From contig NZ_JACMTR010000002.1 in the NCBI RefSeq assembly GCF_014267175.1, positions 818,001-882,000 of the forward strand: a DNA stretch of 64,000 nt, written 5' to 3'. Under the pieces are notes generated by a model. It did not search any database. It saw nothing but the letters and a program-made list of their open reading frames with translations, and was not told where the DNA came from. Source of the DNA: Pseudonocardia sp. C8 (lineage in GTDB: Bacteria > Actinomycetota > Actinomycetes > Mycobacteriales > Pseudonocardiaceae). A program made the position numbers and the translations under genes. The first letter of the stretch is position 1. Every line of letters starts with the position of its first letter. Positions 42,925-51,172 of the stretch are shown here, piece after piece.

Positions 42925-44049
42925 TCAGGCCTCCCAGGTCTGGACCGGGTCACCGAGGACGTCCTCGTCGACCGTGATCCCGAGGCCGGGCGCCGTGGTC
43001 GGGAGGATCCCGCCGTCGACGACCGGCGCGTCGAACCGGGCGGTCCGCAGGGCCACCATGTCCTGGGTGTTCAGCACCCCGCGCAGCATCCGGGCGGGGA
43101 CGGTCGCCCCCAGGTGGACGATGGCCGAGAAGGCGATCGCCGAGCCGGTCGTCTCCTGGACGCTCGTGGTGAGCCCGGCGGCCCGGCAGATGTCGCGCTG
43201 CCGGCGCCCCGGGGTCAGGCCGCCCGCCTTGGAGATCTTGAGCCCGATCCCGTCGGCGGCGTCCTGGTCGAGCACCATCGCCACGTCCGCGTCGAGCTGG
43301 GAGAGCTCGTCGACGACGAGGGGGTAGGGGCAGCGGCGGCGCAGCGACAGCGTCTCCCGCCACGTCGCGCACGGTGCCTCGAGCACGAAGTCCAGGCCGT
43401 CCGGCAGCAGCTGGATCATCCGCAGGACCGACTCGGGGAGCAGCCCGCAGTTCGCGTCGACCAGGAAGTACTCGCCCGGCCGCCGGTCGGCCAGCGAGGT
43501 CGCGATCCGCTCGGCGTCGAGCGCCGGGCCGCCCTCGGCGTCCAGGGCTCCGATCTTGATCGAGTGGGCCCGGTAGCCCCGTTCGCGCTGCTCGGCGACC
43601 AGGGCCCGCATCTCCTCGGGCGCCCGGGCGGGGATCGAGGAGATCATCGGCATGGGCACGTCCGTGGAACCGCCGAGCAGGTCGCACACGGGCAGGCCGA
43701 CCGCCTTGCCGAACAGGTCCCAGCACGCGACGTCCAGCGGTGTCCGCGCGTGGTTGTGCCCGCTGAGCGCGGCGTCCATCGCGTCGTTGATGCGCTCCAC
43801 CCGGCGGGGGTCACGGCCCAGCAGGGCCGGGGCGAGCTCGGCGATGCCGGCCCGTACCCCGCGGGCGTGCGCGGCCACGTAGGTCGAGCCGAACGGGGTG
43901 CTCTCACCCCAGCCGACCGTGCCGTCATCGGCGGTGATCCGCACGATCGTGGCGTCGAAGGACGTCAGCGACCGGCCGCCGGAGAGCTTGTAGACCCCCC
44001 AGGCGTAGGGCAGGTCCACGGTGTAGAGATCGATACGCTCGATCTTCAT
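42925..44049 (-). CDS. Mandelate racemase/muconate lactonizing enzyme family protein
   Basis: A 374-residue enolase-superfamily enzyme. The first catalytic lysine is in HSIKIG. Metal ligands are Asp in LVDANCG, Glu in LEAPCA and Glu in VDELSQ, and the second lysine is in GIGLKISKAGG. Two lysines on opposite barrel faces allow 1,1-proton transfer or dehydration of a carboxylate, as in the cis-3-hydroxyproline dehydratase and dipeptide epimerase groups. It lies directly downstream of a hydratase gene (4-bp gap) in the IclR-controlled operon. Substrate unknown. Confidence 0.87.
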   Translation of the reverse strand: MKIERIDLYTVDLPYAWGVYKLSGGRSLTSFDATIVRITADDGTVGWGESTPFGSTYVAAHARGVRAGIAELAPALLGRDPRRVERINDAMDAALSGHNHARTPLDVACWDLFGKAVGLPVCDLLGGSTDVPMPMISSIPARAPEEMRALVAEQRERGYRAHSIKIGALDAEGGPALDAERIATSLADRRPGEYFLVDANCGLLPESVLRMIQLLPDGLDFVLEAPCATWRETLSLRRRCPYPLVVDELSQLDADVAMVLDQDAADGIGLKISKAGGLTPGRRQRDICRAAGLTTSVQETTGSAIAFSAIVHLGATVPARMLRGVLNTQDMVALRTARFDAPVVDGGILPTTAPGLGITVDEDVLGDPVQTWEA

Positions 44050-44053
44050 CGGG

Positions 44054-44839
44054 TCACCGCACCTCGAACTCGACGCTGCCCCAGCCGGCGAAGTGCCCGG
44101 CCCACTGCCCGGCCTTCTCCATCGGGACGGCCGCGAGGCAGCTGCCGGCGAGGACGACGTCACCGGCGTGGAACCCGATCCCGTAGCCGGAGAGCGTGTT
44201 GCAGACGAACGCCACGGCCGACAGCGGGTTGCCCAGGATCGCGCTGGTCGAGCCGCGCGCGACCTCGACTCCGTCGGACAGGACCGTCCCCTCGAGCTCG
44301 TCGACGGCCAGCTGGTCGAGCCGGCGGGGCCGGCCACCGAGGATCACCGAACCGGTGGACCCGTTGTCCGCCAGGGTGTCCGGCAGGGTGATCTCCCAGT
44401 TCTCGCACCGCGAGTCGATGATCTCGATCGCCGGAAGGCAGTGGTCCACGGCGGTGATCACGTCGGCCACGGTGACGTTCGGCCCCTGCAGGTCCCGCCC
44501 CAGCACGAACGCCGGTTCCAGCTCGACGTACGGTGCGACGTAGTCGGTCCGGTCCACCGTGGTCCGCTCGTAGCGGAACGTGCCGGCCAGCAGGTGGCCG
44601 TAGTCGGGCCGGTTCAGGCCGAACGCCGACTGCATCGCCTCGGCGATGTTGCCGAGCTTGTACCCGACGACGCGGTCGCCGGCGGCCACGGCGTGGGCGA
44701 CGTTCTCCTTCTGGATCTCGATCGCGCTCTCGACGTCGAGGCCGTCCCACTCCTTGCTGGGCGCGGTGATCGACCGCACCTCGGCGCGGGCGGCGCGCAG
44801 CGATGCGGCGATCTCGGTCCGCGCGGTGGCGTTCAGCAT
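44054..44839 (-). CDS. 2-keto-4-pentenoate hydratase / decarboxylase family protein
   Basis: A 261-residue member of the fumarylacetoacetase-like hydratase family: YKLGNIAEAMQSAFGLNRPDYGHL, metal-ligand region VELEPAFVLGRDL, and PAIEIIDSRCENW. Related enzymes add water to 2-hydroxypenta-2,4-dienoate or decarboxylate 4-oxalocrotonate. ATG 44839 is preceded by GAGGAGGAGG; the extra upstream open frame is not supported. It sits between the FMN monooxygenase and the enolase-superfamily gene and probably acts on the same acid intermediate. Confidence 0.86.
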   Translation of the reverse strand: MLNATARTEIAASLRAARAEVRSITAPSKEWDGLDVESAIEIQKENVAHAVAAGDRVVGYKLGNIAEAMQSAFGLNRPDYGHLLAGTFRYERTTVDRTDYVAPYVELEPAFVLGRDLQGPNVTVADVITAVDHCLPAIEIIDSRCENWEITLPDTLADNGSTGSVILGGRPRRLDQLAVDELEGTVLSDGVEVARGSTSAILGNPLSAVAFVCNTLSGYGIGFHAGDVVLAGSCLAAVPMEKAGQWAGHFAGWGSVEFEVR

Positions 44840-44867
44840 GTCGGTCCCCTCCTCCTCGGCGGTCCGC

Positions 44868-46253
44868 TCAGACGGCCGCGACGGCGCGACCGGCGTAGGC
44901 GCGGCCGGGGTGGTCGTCACGCAGCCGGACGGTGCCCGCGCCGTAGACCTTCTCGCGCATCGTCGAGCCCTCGTAGTCGTTCCAGACGACGCCACGACGC
45001 TGCAGCTCGGGGACGACGAGCTCGCCGAAGTCGGCCATGTCCTGGTACTTGACGCAGTTGCCGAAGTTGAACCCGTCGATGCCGGTCTCGGTCATCCAGG
45101 TGATCAGCTCGTCGGCGACGGTCTTCGGCGAACCGACGATGGTCGGGCCGGTTCCGCCGATCCCGACGAACTCGGCGATGTCGCGGGGGGTCCACTCCTT
45201 GTCCGGGTCCATCTTGGAGAACAGGTCGACCATGGTCTGGCCGGCGTTGGTCTTCACGTGGCGGAGCGGGACGTCCGGGTCGAACTGCGACATGTCCAGA
45301 CCGGTCCAGCCGCTGTACCGGGCCATGGCGCCGGAGTAGCTGACCAGCTTGCGGTAGTACGCGTGCTTCTCGTGGGCCTGCTCGTCGGTCGGCGCGACGA
45401 TGACGTTGAGCATCTGCAGCACCTTGACCGCGTCCGGGCCCCGGCCGTGCTCGACCGCCAGCTCGCGCACGGCATCGACCTGCCGCGTGAGCGCGCCGAT
45501 CGAGACCGCGTTGACGAACACCGCCTCGGCGCTCTGCGCGGCGAGCGCGCGGCCGCGGGAGGACCCACCGGCCTGGAAGATCACCGGGGTCCGCTGGGGC
45601 GACGGCTCGCACAGGTGGAACCCGTCGACGTCGAAGTACTTTCCGTGGTGGGAGATGTCGTGCACCCGGGACGGGTCGATGTACATGCCGCGCTCGCGGT
45701 CGATCACGACCGCGTCGTCGTCCCACGAGGACTCCCACAGCTTGTAGCAGACCTCGAGGTACTCGGCAGCCCGCTCGTAGCGCTCGTCGTGGGGGATCTG
45801 CACGCCGGTGCCGAGGTTCCGCGCGGCGCTGTCGGCGTAGGAGGTCACGAGGTTCCAGCCGACCCGGCCGTCGGTCAGGTGGTCGAGGGTGCTGAACCGG
45901 CGGGCGAGCGCGTACGGGTGCTCGTAGGTGGTCGAGCCGGTCAGCCCGAAGCAGAGGTCGCTGGTCACGCTCGCCATCGCCGAGACGGCCATGAGCGGGT
46001 CGTTCGCCGGGATCTGCGCGGCGTCGGCCAGCGCGGCGCCGGGCCCGCCCTCGTAGACGTCGTGGTAGCCGACGTTGTCCGCGAAGAAGATCCCGTCGAA
46101 GCGGGCCTCCTCGAGCATCTTCGCGTAGTCGGTCCAGTAGCTCAGGCTCTTGTAGCCGGGCCCACGGTCGGACTCGTGCTTCCACAGGCCCGCCGAGAGG
46201 TGTGCGGGTCCCGGGTAGTCGAAAGCGAACAGTCGCATGCGGCGGTCGGCCAC
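44868..46253 (-). CDS. NtaA/DmoA-family FMN-dependent monooxygenase (luciferase-like)
   Basis: A 461-residue flavin monooxygenase of the NtaA/SnaA/DszA/DmoA group: MRLFAFDYPGPAHLSAGLWKH at the start, WTDYAKMLEEARFDGIFFADNVGYHDVYEG, GWNLVTSY, and FQAGGSSRGRALAAQ. It uses FMNH2 and O2 to oxidise C-S or C-N compounds or small ethers. The GTG at 46253 has GGAGGG six bases upstream. Reduced FMN probably comes from the flavin reductase at 49.0-49.5 kb. An IclR dyad lies 22 bp upstream. Confidence 0.88.
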   Translation of the reverse strand: MADRRMRLFAFDYPGPAHLSAGLWKHESDRGPGYKSLSYWTDYAKMLEEARFDGIFFADNVGYHDVYEGGPGAALADAAQIPANDPLMAVSAMASVTSDLCFGLTGSTTYEHPYALARRFSTLDHLTDGRVGWNLVTSYADSAARNLGTGVQIPHDERYERAAEYLEVCYKLWESSWDDDAVVIDRERGMYIDPSRVHDISHHGKYFDVDGFHLCEPSPQRTPVIFQAGGSSRGRALAAQSAEAVFVNAVSIGALTRQVDAVRELAVEHGRGPDAVKVLQMLNVIVAPTDEQAHEKHAYYRKLVSYSGAMARYSGWTGLDMSQFDPDVPLRHVKTNAGQTMVDLFSKMDPDKEWTPRDIAEFVGIGGTGPTIVGSPKTVADELITWMTETGIDGFNFGNCVKYQDMADFGELVVPELQRRGVVWNDYEGSTMREKVYGAGTVRLRDDHPGRAYAGRAVAAV

Positions 46254-46274
46254 GGCGATCCCTCCACGGTGAGT

Positions 46275-46301
46275 GTTCAGATTCTGAACGATGTGTTCAG
46301 A
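46275..46301. promoter_or_regulatory. IclR-type operator of the FMN monooxygenase operon
   Basis: GTTCAGA-T-TCTGAAC (46275-46289) is a perfect odd dyad. It is followed by an extra half-site GTTCAGA beginning at 46295, exactly 20 bp from the first. The site begins 22 bp upstream of the monooxygenase start. The same GTTC-N7-GAAC pattern appears at three further promoters in the window. Confidence 0.65.
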
Positions 46302-46442
46302 TGATGACGCCACTGTAAGGCGCCTGCGAGGCTGCCGTCAACGGATCGCCGGAACCGGATCGAACCGATTTCCGGGGCCGGGTGCCGCGGCGTGGCGGCG
46401 CGAATTCCGGTGCGAGATCGCGGGTGCGGCGGACACACCGAA

Positions 46443-46496
46443 GAGGGCCTTCCGGCCGGTGGATCGCGACATCTGCACCGTGGCCGGAAGGCCCTC
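46443..46496. terminator. Long perfect inverted repeat downstream of iclR
   Basis: GAGGGCCTTCCGGCC at 46443-46457 pairs exactly with GGCCGGAAGGCCCTC at 46482-46496. An inner GGTG/CACC pair shortens the loop. It lies in the 298-bp gap between the monooxygenase start and the 3' end of iclR, so it probably ends minus-strand transcription from iclR. No U-tract follows. Confidence 0.5.
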
Positions 46497-46504
46497 AAGA
46501 ACGT

Positions 46505-46536
46505 CACCGGGTCACGTCATCGTGCGTGACCCGGTG
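46505..46536. terminator. Hairpin immediately after the iclR stop
   Basis: CACCGGGTCACG pairs perfectly with CGTGACCCGGTG over 12 bp around an eight-base loop, 16 bases past the 3' end of iclR. With the longer repeat beyond it, this forms a tandem terminator region. Confidence 0.6.
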
Positions 46537-46551
46537 GCGGACGGAGCGGGC

Positions 46552-47343
46552 TCAGCCCGCGCTGTCCGGCCACAACACGCCGGCCAGCTCCTGCACGGTC
46601 CGGCGCATGCGGCCCACCGCCTCGGGAACCCGGTCGCGCCCGAACCGGTACCGCGGTGCATTGATCGTGACGACCGCGGCCAGCTTTCCGGCCGAATCCC
46701 GGATGGGGCAGGAAATCGACAGCAGGCCTTCCTCGAGCTCGTTGTCGATCATTCCGTAGCCCTGCTCGCGCACGTGTGCGAGTTCGCGGAGGAGGACCTC
46801 CCGATCGACGACGGTGTGCGGGGTGAACGATTCGAGGGTGGCCGGCAGTACCTGGTTCAGCATGTCCGGCGGCATCTCCGACAGGAGCACCTTGCCGCTG
46901 GAACTGGCGTGCAGCGGGTACTGCTTCCCGACCATCCCGGTGGTGGTCGCCCCGACGACGTGCGATCCCGCGGCCTCCGCGACGAGGTCGAGGTGGTCGG
47001 GGGCGGTGGCCACGGAGAAGGTCACCGACTCGTTGAACTCGTCGGCGAGCTCCTGGAGCACCGGCTGGGTCCGGGTCGCCAGCCCGGCGTACGGGTCGGC
47101 AAGGCGGCCGAGCCGGGCCATCTCCCAGCCCAGGACGTAGTTGCCACTGACGCGGTCGAGCAGGCCCGCGCGCTCCAGGCTGTGGAGCAGCCGGAACGCG
47201 GTCGGCCGGGAGATGCGGGAGGCCTTGGCCAGGGTCGAGGCCGTGGCGCCGCCCGCCGGCTGTGCTGCCAGCTCGCGCAGCAGCCGCACGGCCTTCACCA
47301 CCGACTTGTTGACCAGATCGGTCGCTTCCCCGGACTCGCTCAT
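46552..47343 (-). CDS. IclR-family transcriptional regulator
   Basis: A 263-residue IclR protein: N-terminal helix-turn-helix (ATASTLAKASRISRPTAFRLLHSLERAGLL, about residues 33-62) and a C-terminal effector domain (GKVLLSEMPPD, GYGMIDNELEEGLLSISCPIRD). ATG 47343 is chosen because the coding signal starts there; the longer open frame is unsupported. A GTTC-N7-GAAC dyad 57 bp upstream suggests autoregulation. The same dyad lies before the FMN monooxygenase, amine oxidase and ribBA genes, making this the regulon controller. Confidence 0.9.
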   Translation of the reverse strand: MSESGEATDLVNKSVVKAVRLLRELAAQPAGGATASTLAKASRISRPTAFRLLHSLERAGLLDRVSGNYVLGWEMARLGRLADPYAGLATRTQPVLQELADEFNESVTFSVATAPDHLDLVAEAAGSHVVGATTTGMVGKQYPLHASSSGKVLLSEMPPDMLNQVLPATLESFTPHTVVDREVLLRELAHVREQGYGMIDNELEEGLLSISCPIRDSAGKLAAVVTINAPRYRFGRDRVPEAVGRMRRTVQELAGVLWPDSAG

Positions 47344-47399
47344 CCCACCCCTTCGCTCGCGCCGTGCGCACACGGCGGCTCGACGCGAGTGTAAGGGAC

Positions 47400-47414
47400 G
47401 TTCGGAAAGTGAAC
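47400..47414. promoter_or_regulatory. IclR-type operator upstream of iclR
   Basis: GTTCGGAAAGTGAAC fits the GTTC-N7-GAAC pattern of the other three sites and lies 57 bp upstream of the iclR start. Unlike the others, it has no extra half-site 20 bp away in either direction, which fits simple autoregulation. Confidence 0.5.
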
Positions 47415-47465
47415 GCATCGAAGGGGTGGGACCGAGCAGGAGGTGACCGGGCTCCCGCGCCGGGC

Positions 47466-48992
47466 TCAGCCGGTGGTCACCCCCCAGGTGGTCGACCGCC
47501 CGGCCTCCTCGATCCGGCGCGGCACGCCCAGCGGGTTGGACTCCTGCAGCGGCTCGGGCAGCAGGGCCTCCGGGGCGTTCTGGTAGGTGACCGGCCGCAG
47601 GAACCGGCGGATCGCGGTGGCACCGACCGAGGTGTGAGCGGGCGCCGTCGTCGCCGGGTACGGGCCGCCGTGGTGCTGGGCGGGCGTGACCGCGACGCCG
47701 GTCGGCCAGGCGTTGAAGACGATCCGGCCGGCCCGCTCGGACGCGACCCGCACGACCGACCGCAGGTCCTGCGCCGCACGCTCGTCGACCTCGCCGCCGG
47801 TGTGCACGGTGACGGTCAGGGAGCCGCCGACCTGCTGCAGGACCGCGTCGACCTCGTCGAGCGTGTCGTACTCGCCGAGGACCGCCACCGGACCGAACGC
47901 CTCGTCGAGCAGCTGCTCGGGGTGGGCCGCCAGCGCCCGCGCAGAGGTGCGCAGCACGGACGGGGACGCGCTCGCGACCGGGTCGCCCTCGACGGTGCTG
48001 CCCTTGACCAGCACCTCGACCTCGGGTGCTGCCGTGAGCTCCGCGAGGCGGTCGGCGTACCCGTGGGCGATCTTGTCGGTGAGCATCCGGGCGGCGGGCT
48101 TCTGCCCGGCCAGCTCCGCGATGCGCGCCGGCAGCCCGGTCCCGGCCGGCACGAGCAGCACGCCGGGCTTGGTGCAGAACTGGCCGCAGCCCAGGGTGAA
48201 GGAGTCGACGAACCCGGCGGCGATCTCCTCGGCGCGCTCGGTGACCGCCTCGCCGGTGACGAGGGCCGGGTTGAGGCTGCCCAGCTCGCCGAAGAACGGG
48301 ATCGGGGTGGGGCGGGCCGCTGCGATGTCGGCCAGCGCCCGACCCCCGGCGACCGAGCCGGTGAAGGCCGCCGCGGCGATCCGCGGGTCCTTCAGCGCCC
48401 GCACACCGGCCTCGGACCCGGTGACGAGTGCAAGGCCGCCGTCGGGCGCGCCGGCCTCCGCGAGCGCCCGCTGGACGATCGCGGCGGTCGCGGCCGAGGT
48501 GCGCGGGTGGCCCGAGTGGGCCTTCACCACGACCGGGCAGCCGGCGGCCAGCGCGGCCGCGGTGTCACCACCGGCGACGGAGAAGGCGAACGGGAAGTTG
48601 CTCGCGGCGAAGACCAGCACCGGGCCGACCGGGATCTGGTAGCGCCGCAGGTCGGGACGGGGCCCGAGGGCGAAGTCGGGATCGGCCCGGTCGAGGATCA
48701 CGTCGAGGTGCACGCCGGAACGGATCTCCTCGGCGAACATCCGCAGCTGCACGCTCGTGCGCTTCACCTCGCCGGTGAGCCGGGCGTGCGGGAGGCCGGT
48801 CTCGGTGCCGGCGAGCTCGGCGAGCTGTTCGGTCTCGGCGTCGAGGGCGTCCGCGACGGCCACGAGCAGCTCGGCCCGCCGGCGGTCGGGAAGGTCGGCC
48901 CACGGGCGGCCGGCCGCGCGCGCGGTGTCGAGGATCTGCTCGAGTTCGGTCTCGGTCGTCTCGGGAACGGCCGTGTGCTGTCCTGCTGTCAC
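47466..48992 (-). CDS. Aldehyde dehydrogenase, ketoglutarate-semialdehyde dehydrogenase type
   Basis: A 508-residue NADP-type aldehyde dehydrogenase. It has FAASNFPFAFSVAGGDTAAALAAGCPVVVKAH (cofactor region), FTGSVAGGRAL, the catalytic Glu in FFGELGSLNP, the nucleophile Cys in GQFCTKPG, and a C-terminal FNAWPTGVAV block. This pattern belongs to the alpha-ketoglutarate-semialdehyde / fatty-aldehyde NADP branch. It probably oxidises the aldehyde made by the amine oxidase two genes upstream in the same minus-strand operon. Confidence 0.88.
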   Translation of the reverse strand: MTAGQHTAVPETTETELEQILDTARAAGRPWADLPDRRRAELLVAVADALDAETEQLAELAGTETGLPHARLTGEVKRTSVQLRMFAEEIRSGVHLDVILDRADPDFALGPRPDLRRYQIPVGPVLVFAASNFPFAFSVAGGDTAAALAAGCPVVVKAHSGHPRTSAATAAIVQRALAEAGAPDGGLALVTGSEAGVRALKDPRIAAAAFTGSVAGGRALADIAAARPTPIPFFGELGSLNPALVTGEAVTERAEEIAAGFVDSFTLGCGQFCTKPGVLLVPAGTGLPARIAELAGQKPAARMLTDKIAHGYADRLAELTAAPEVEVLVKGSTVEGDPVASASPSVLRTSARALAAHPEQLLDEAFGPVAVLGEYDTLDEVDAVLQQVGGSLTVTVHTGGEVDERAAQDLRSVVRVASERAGRIVFNAWPTGVAVTPAQHHGGPYPATTAPAHTSVGATAIRRFLRPVTYQNAPEALLPEPLQESNPLGVPRRIEEAGRSTTWGVTTG

Positions 48993-49038
48993 TTCAGCTC
49001 CGTGTCGGGTCGTGCGGGCGGTCGTGGGACGGGCGGGG

Positions 49039-49530
49039 TCAGGCCGCCACCGGCTCGCGGTAGCTGCCCAGCCGGCCGCGGTGGAAGACGAGGGGGTCGC
49101 CCTCGCCGGCCTCCATGTGCAGCACCTCGGCCAGGACGATGACGTGGTCGCCGCCGTCGAGCTCGTGGGTGATCGCGCAGTCGATCCACGCGTGGGCGCC
49201 GGCGATCCGGGGGGTCCGGTACTCGGACAGGTGCCACGCGACGTCGGCGAACTTGTTGGGCTGCTTGCGGGACAGGGCCTGGCAGACGGGCTCCTGCCCG
49301 GCCGCGAGGACGCTGGCGCCCAGCCGGCCCGCGGTGCGTACCTTGGGCCAGCTGCTCGACGAGCGGTCGACGCTGAAGGCGACCATGGGCGGGGTGAGCG
49401 ACAGCGACTGGAAGGTCCCCACGACGAGGCCCTGCGGGTGCGGCGCGAGCGCGCTGATGCCCGCGATCGCGACCACGCCGGTCGGCAGGTGACCCATGAC
49501 GGTGCGGAAGGTGGCCTGGTCGATGGTCAT
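49039..49530 (-). CDS. Flavin reductase family protein
   Basis: A 163-residue flavin reductase domain: FRTVMGHLPTGVVAIAGISALAPHPQGLVVGTFQSLSLTPPMVAFSVDRSSSSWPKVRTAG. It would produce FMNH2 for the NtaA/DmoA monooxygenase of the same regulon; the two are encoded in different operons. It sits 11 bp after the amine oxidase stop and 46 bp before the aldehyde dehydrogenase. The flavin reductase at 22.9 kb belongs to the HpaB operon. Confidence 0.87.
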   Translation of the reverse strand: MTIDQATFRTVMGHLPTGVVAIAGISALAPHPQGLVVGTFQSLSLTPPMVAFSVDRSSSSWPKVRTAGRLGASVLAAGQEPVCQALSRKQPNKFADVAWHLSEYRTPRIAGAHAWIDCAITHELDGGDHVIVLAEVLHMEAGEGDPLVFHRGRLGSYREPVAA

Positions 49531-49541
49531 GGTGGCTCTCC

Positions 49542-50888
49542 TCAGCTCTGCTGGGCGCGTGCGTCACCGGCGGTGGGCCCGCCGGCGAGCGTGCGCCGGA
49601 TCTCGCGACTGACGTGCAGGGCGCTCTCGATCGCGCCGTCGATGAAGCCGGCCCAGACGTTGGCCGTGTCACTGCTGGCCAGGTGCAGCGCGCCCTCGGA
49701 CGCCTGCTGGCCCTCCAGGTAGCGGGTGAGCTGGCCGGGCCGCTGCATCAGCCAGGTCTCCCGCGAGTGGGGATCGCTCATCCAGTCGTGCCCGGTGACC
49801 TCGAGGACCTCCAGGTCGTCGCGCCACACCCGCAGCGCCGCCCGCACCTGGTCGATGTCGTTCGGGTCCAGGCGGGTGGAGTCGGCACCGAAGCCGACCA
49901 GGACCGCGTCGTCGTCACCGAGGTACTCGGTCCGGACCACGGCCAGCGGACGGTCGGCCGCCGAGTAGGCGAAGAACGGCTGCAGCGGGCCGCGGACCCG
50001 GATCCAGGCCTTGACGCCCTGCGACGCCGTGCCCTCCTTGCTCGCGGCGCGCTTCGCCTCGTTCAGCGGCGGGGAGACGTCGAGGTCGCCGAGGATGTTC
50101 TGCGGGAGCGTCAGGACGACCCGCTTCGCGGACAGGGTCTCGCCGTCGGCGAGCCGGACGGTCGCCCGCCCGTCGCCGTGCTCGACCCGGACCACCTCGG
50201 CGCCGGTGCGGATCTCACCGGTCACCTCGGCGGCGATCGCGTCGACCAGGCTCCTCGTCCCTTCTGCGAGCCGGAAGACCGCGGAGGCCTCGTGCATCAG
50301 GTGCCACGAGCCGGCCGCCGCGGCGGTCCAGCGCAGGGCGTTGGTGAAGGCGCCGGCCTCGAGCGGGGCGTTGAAGTGCCCGACCCACGCGGCCTCGTTG
50401 GCCTGGAGCTCCTCGTCGGAGAGCTCGGCCTCGGCCAGCTTCTCGGCGATGCTGAAGCCGTCGACCGAGGCCAGTTCCGGGTTCGACACCGGCTGGTGCG
50501 GGCGGGGGATCCACTGCATCGTCCCGTCCAGCACGCGCCGCATGCCCGGGTCGATCAGCTCCATGAACTCGTCCAGCGTGCCGGTCCGGACCTGGTCCGC
50601 CGCGAGCCAGTAGGCGGTCTCGGGCCGCGGCCCCCGGGTGATGTCCAGGCCGTAGCGGGCGATCTCGGCCCAGACGTGCGGCTGGGTCCAGTGCAGCCAC
50701 GTGCCGCCGATCTCCAGGTCGCGGCCGAGGCGCCGGTCGGTCCAGACCCGGCCGCCCAGCCGGTCACGGGCCTCGAGCACGACCACCCGGAGGCCCTCGC
50801 GGCCCAGCTCGCGGGCCACGACGAGGCCCGCGACGCCGGCACCGACGACGATCACATCCGCATCGGCTTCGTTTCCTGCGGGCCCCAT
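49542..50888 (-). CDS. FAD-dependent amine oxidase
   Basis: A 448-residue flavin amine oxidase. The N-terminal dinucleotide fold is VIVVGAGVAGLVVARELGREGLRVVVLEARDRLGGRVWT, followed by the IGGTWLHW substrate-site segment. The C-terminal FAD contact region reads LHLASSDTANVWAGFIDGAIESALHVSREI. It converts a primary or secondary amine to an aldehyde, ammonia or amine, and peroxide. ATG 50888 has AAGGAG seven bases upstream. First gene of the operon with flavin reductase and aldehyde dehydrogenase, under an IclR dyad. Confidence 0.88.
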   Translation of the reverse strand: MGPAGNEADADVIVVGAGVAGLVVARELGREGLRVVVLEARDRLGGRVWTDRRLGRDLEIGGTWLHWTQPHVWAEIARYGLDITRGPRPETAYWLAADQVRTGTLDEFMELIDPGMRRVLDGTMQWIPRPHQPVSNPELASVDGFSIAEKLAEAELSDEELQANEAAWVGHFNAPLEAGAFTNALRWTAAAAGSWHLMHEASAVFRLAEGTRSLVDAIAAEVTGEIRTGAEVVRVEHGDGRATVRLADGETLSAKRVVLTLPQNILGDLDVSPPLNEAKRAASKEGTASQGVKAWIRVRGPLQPFFAYSAADRPLAVVRTEYLGDDDAVLVGFGADSTRLDPNDIDQVRAALRVWRDDLEVLEVTGHDWMSDPHSRETWLMQRPGQLTRYLEGQQASEGALHLASSDTANVWAGFIDGAIESALHVSREIRRTLAGGPTAGDARAQQS

Positions 50889-50927
50889 CGGCAACTCCTT
50901 CGTCAGTGTGAGGCGAGTCAGCGTTCT

Positions 50928-50954
50928 GTTCAGATAGTGAACAAGTAGTTCGAA
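50928..50954. promoter_or_regulatory. IclR-type operator of the amine oxidase operon
   Basis: GTTCAGATAGTGAAC (50928-50942) plus an extra half-site GTTCGAA starting at 50948, again exactly 20 bp on. It lies 40 bp upstream of the amine oxidase start, inside the 284-bp divergent gap 50889-51172 shared with ribBA. Confidence 0.62.
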
Positions 50955-51067
50955 AACGCTGAGAGCGATGGTGCGGTCGCCCCGGGGTTCTGTCAACCCT
51001 GCTGAGGCGGCGGATTCCGGACGTGGCCGGGCCGCTCGTGTGGCTGCCGCCACACCGCGAAGGGGTT

Positions 51068-51095
51068 GTTCAGTATGCGAACCTCCTGTTCGAAT
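51068..51095. promoter_or_regulatory. IclR-type operator upstream of ribBA
   Basis: GTTCAGTATGCGAAC (51068-51082) and a half-site GTTCGAAT at 51088, 20 bp apart, in the ribBA-proximal half of the divergent gap. The site ends 77 bp before the ribBA start, within a locally AT-richer stretch that could hold the promoter. Confidence 0.6.
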
Positions 51096-51172
51096 AAATC
51101 CGTGGTTGGCCGATCCGGCCGCATGTGCGGGGGCCACCGCGCCCGACGACGTTCCGAGGAAGGAGCACGTCC

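Noticed and set aside
50889..51172. FMN riboswitch upstream of ribBA
   Set aside because: The leader lacks the conserved RFN-element boxes and long pairing stems. The gap is taken up by two IclR-type sites.
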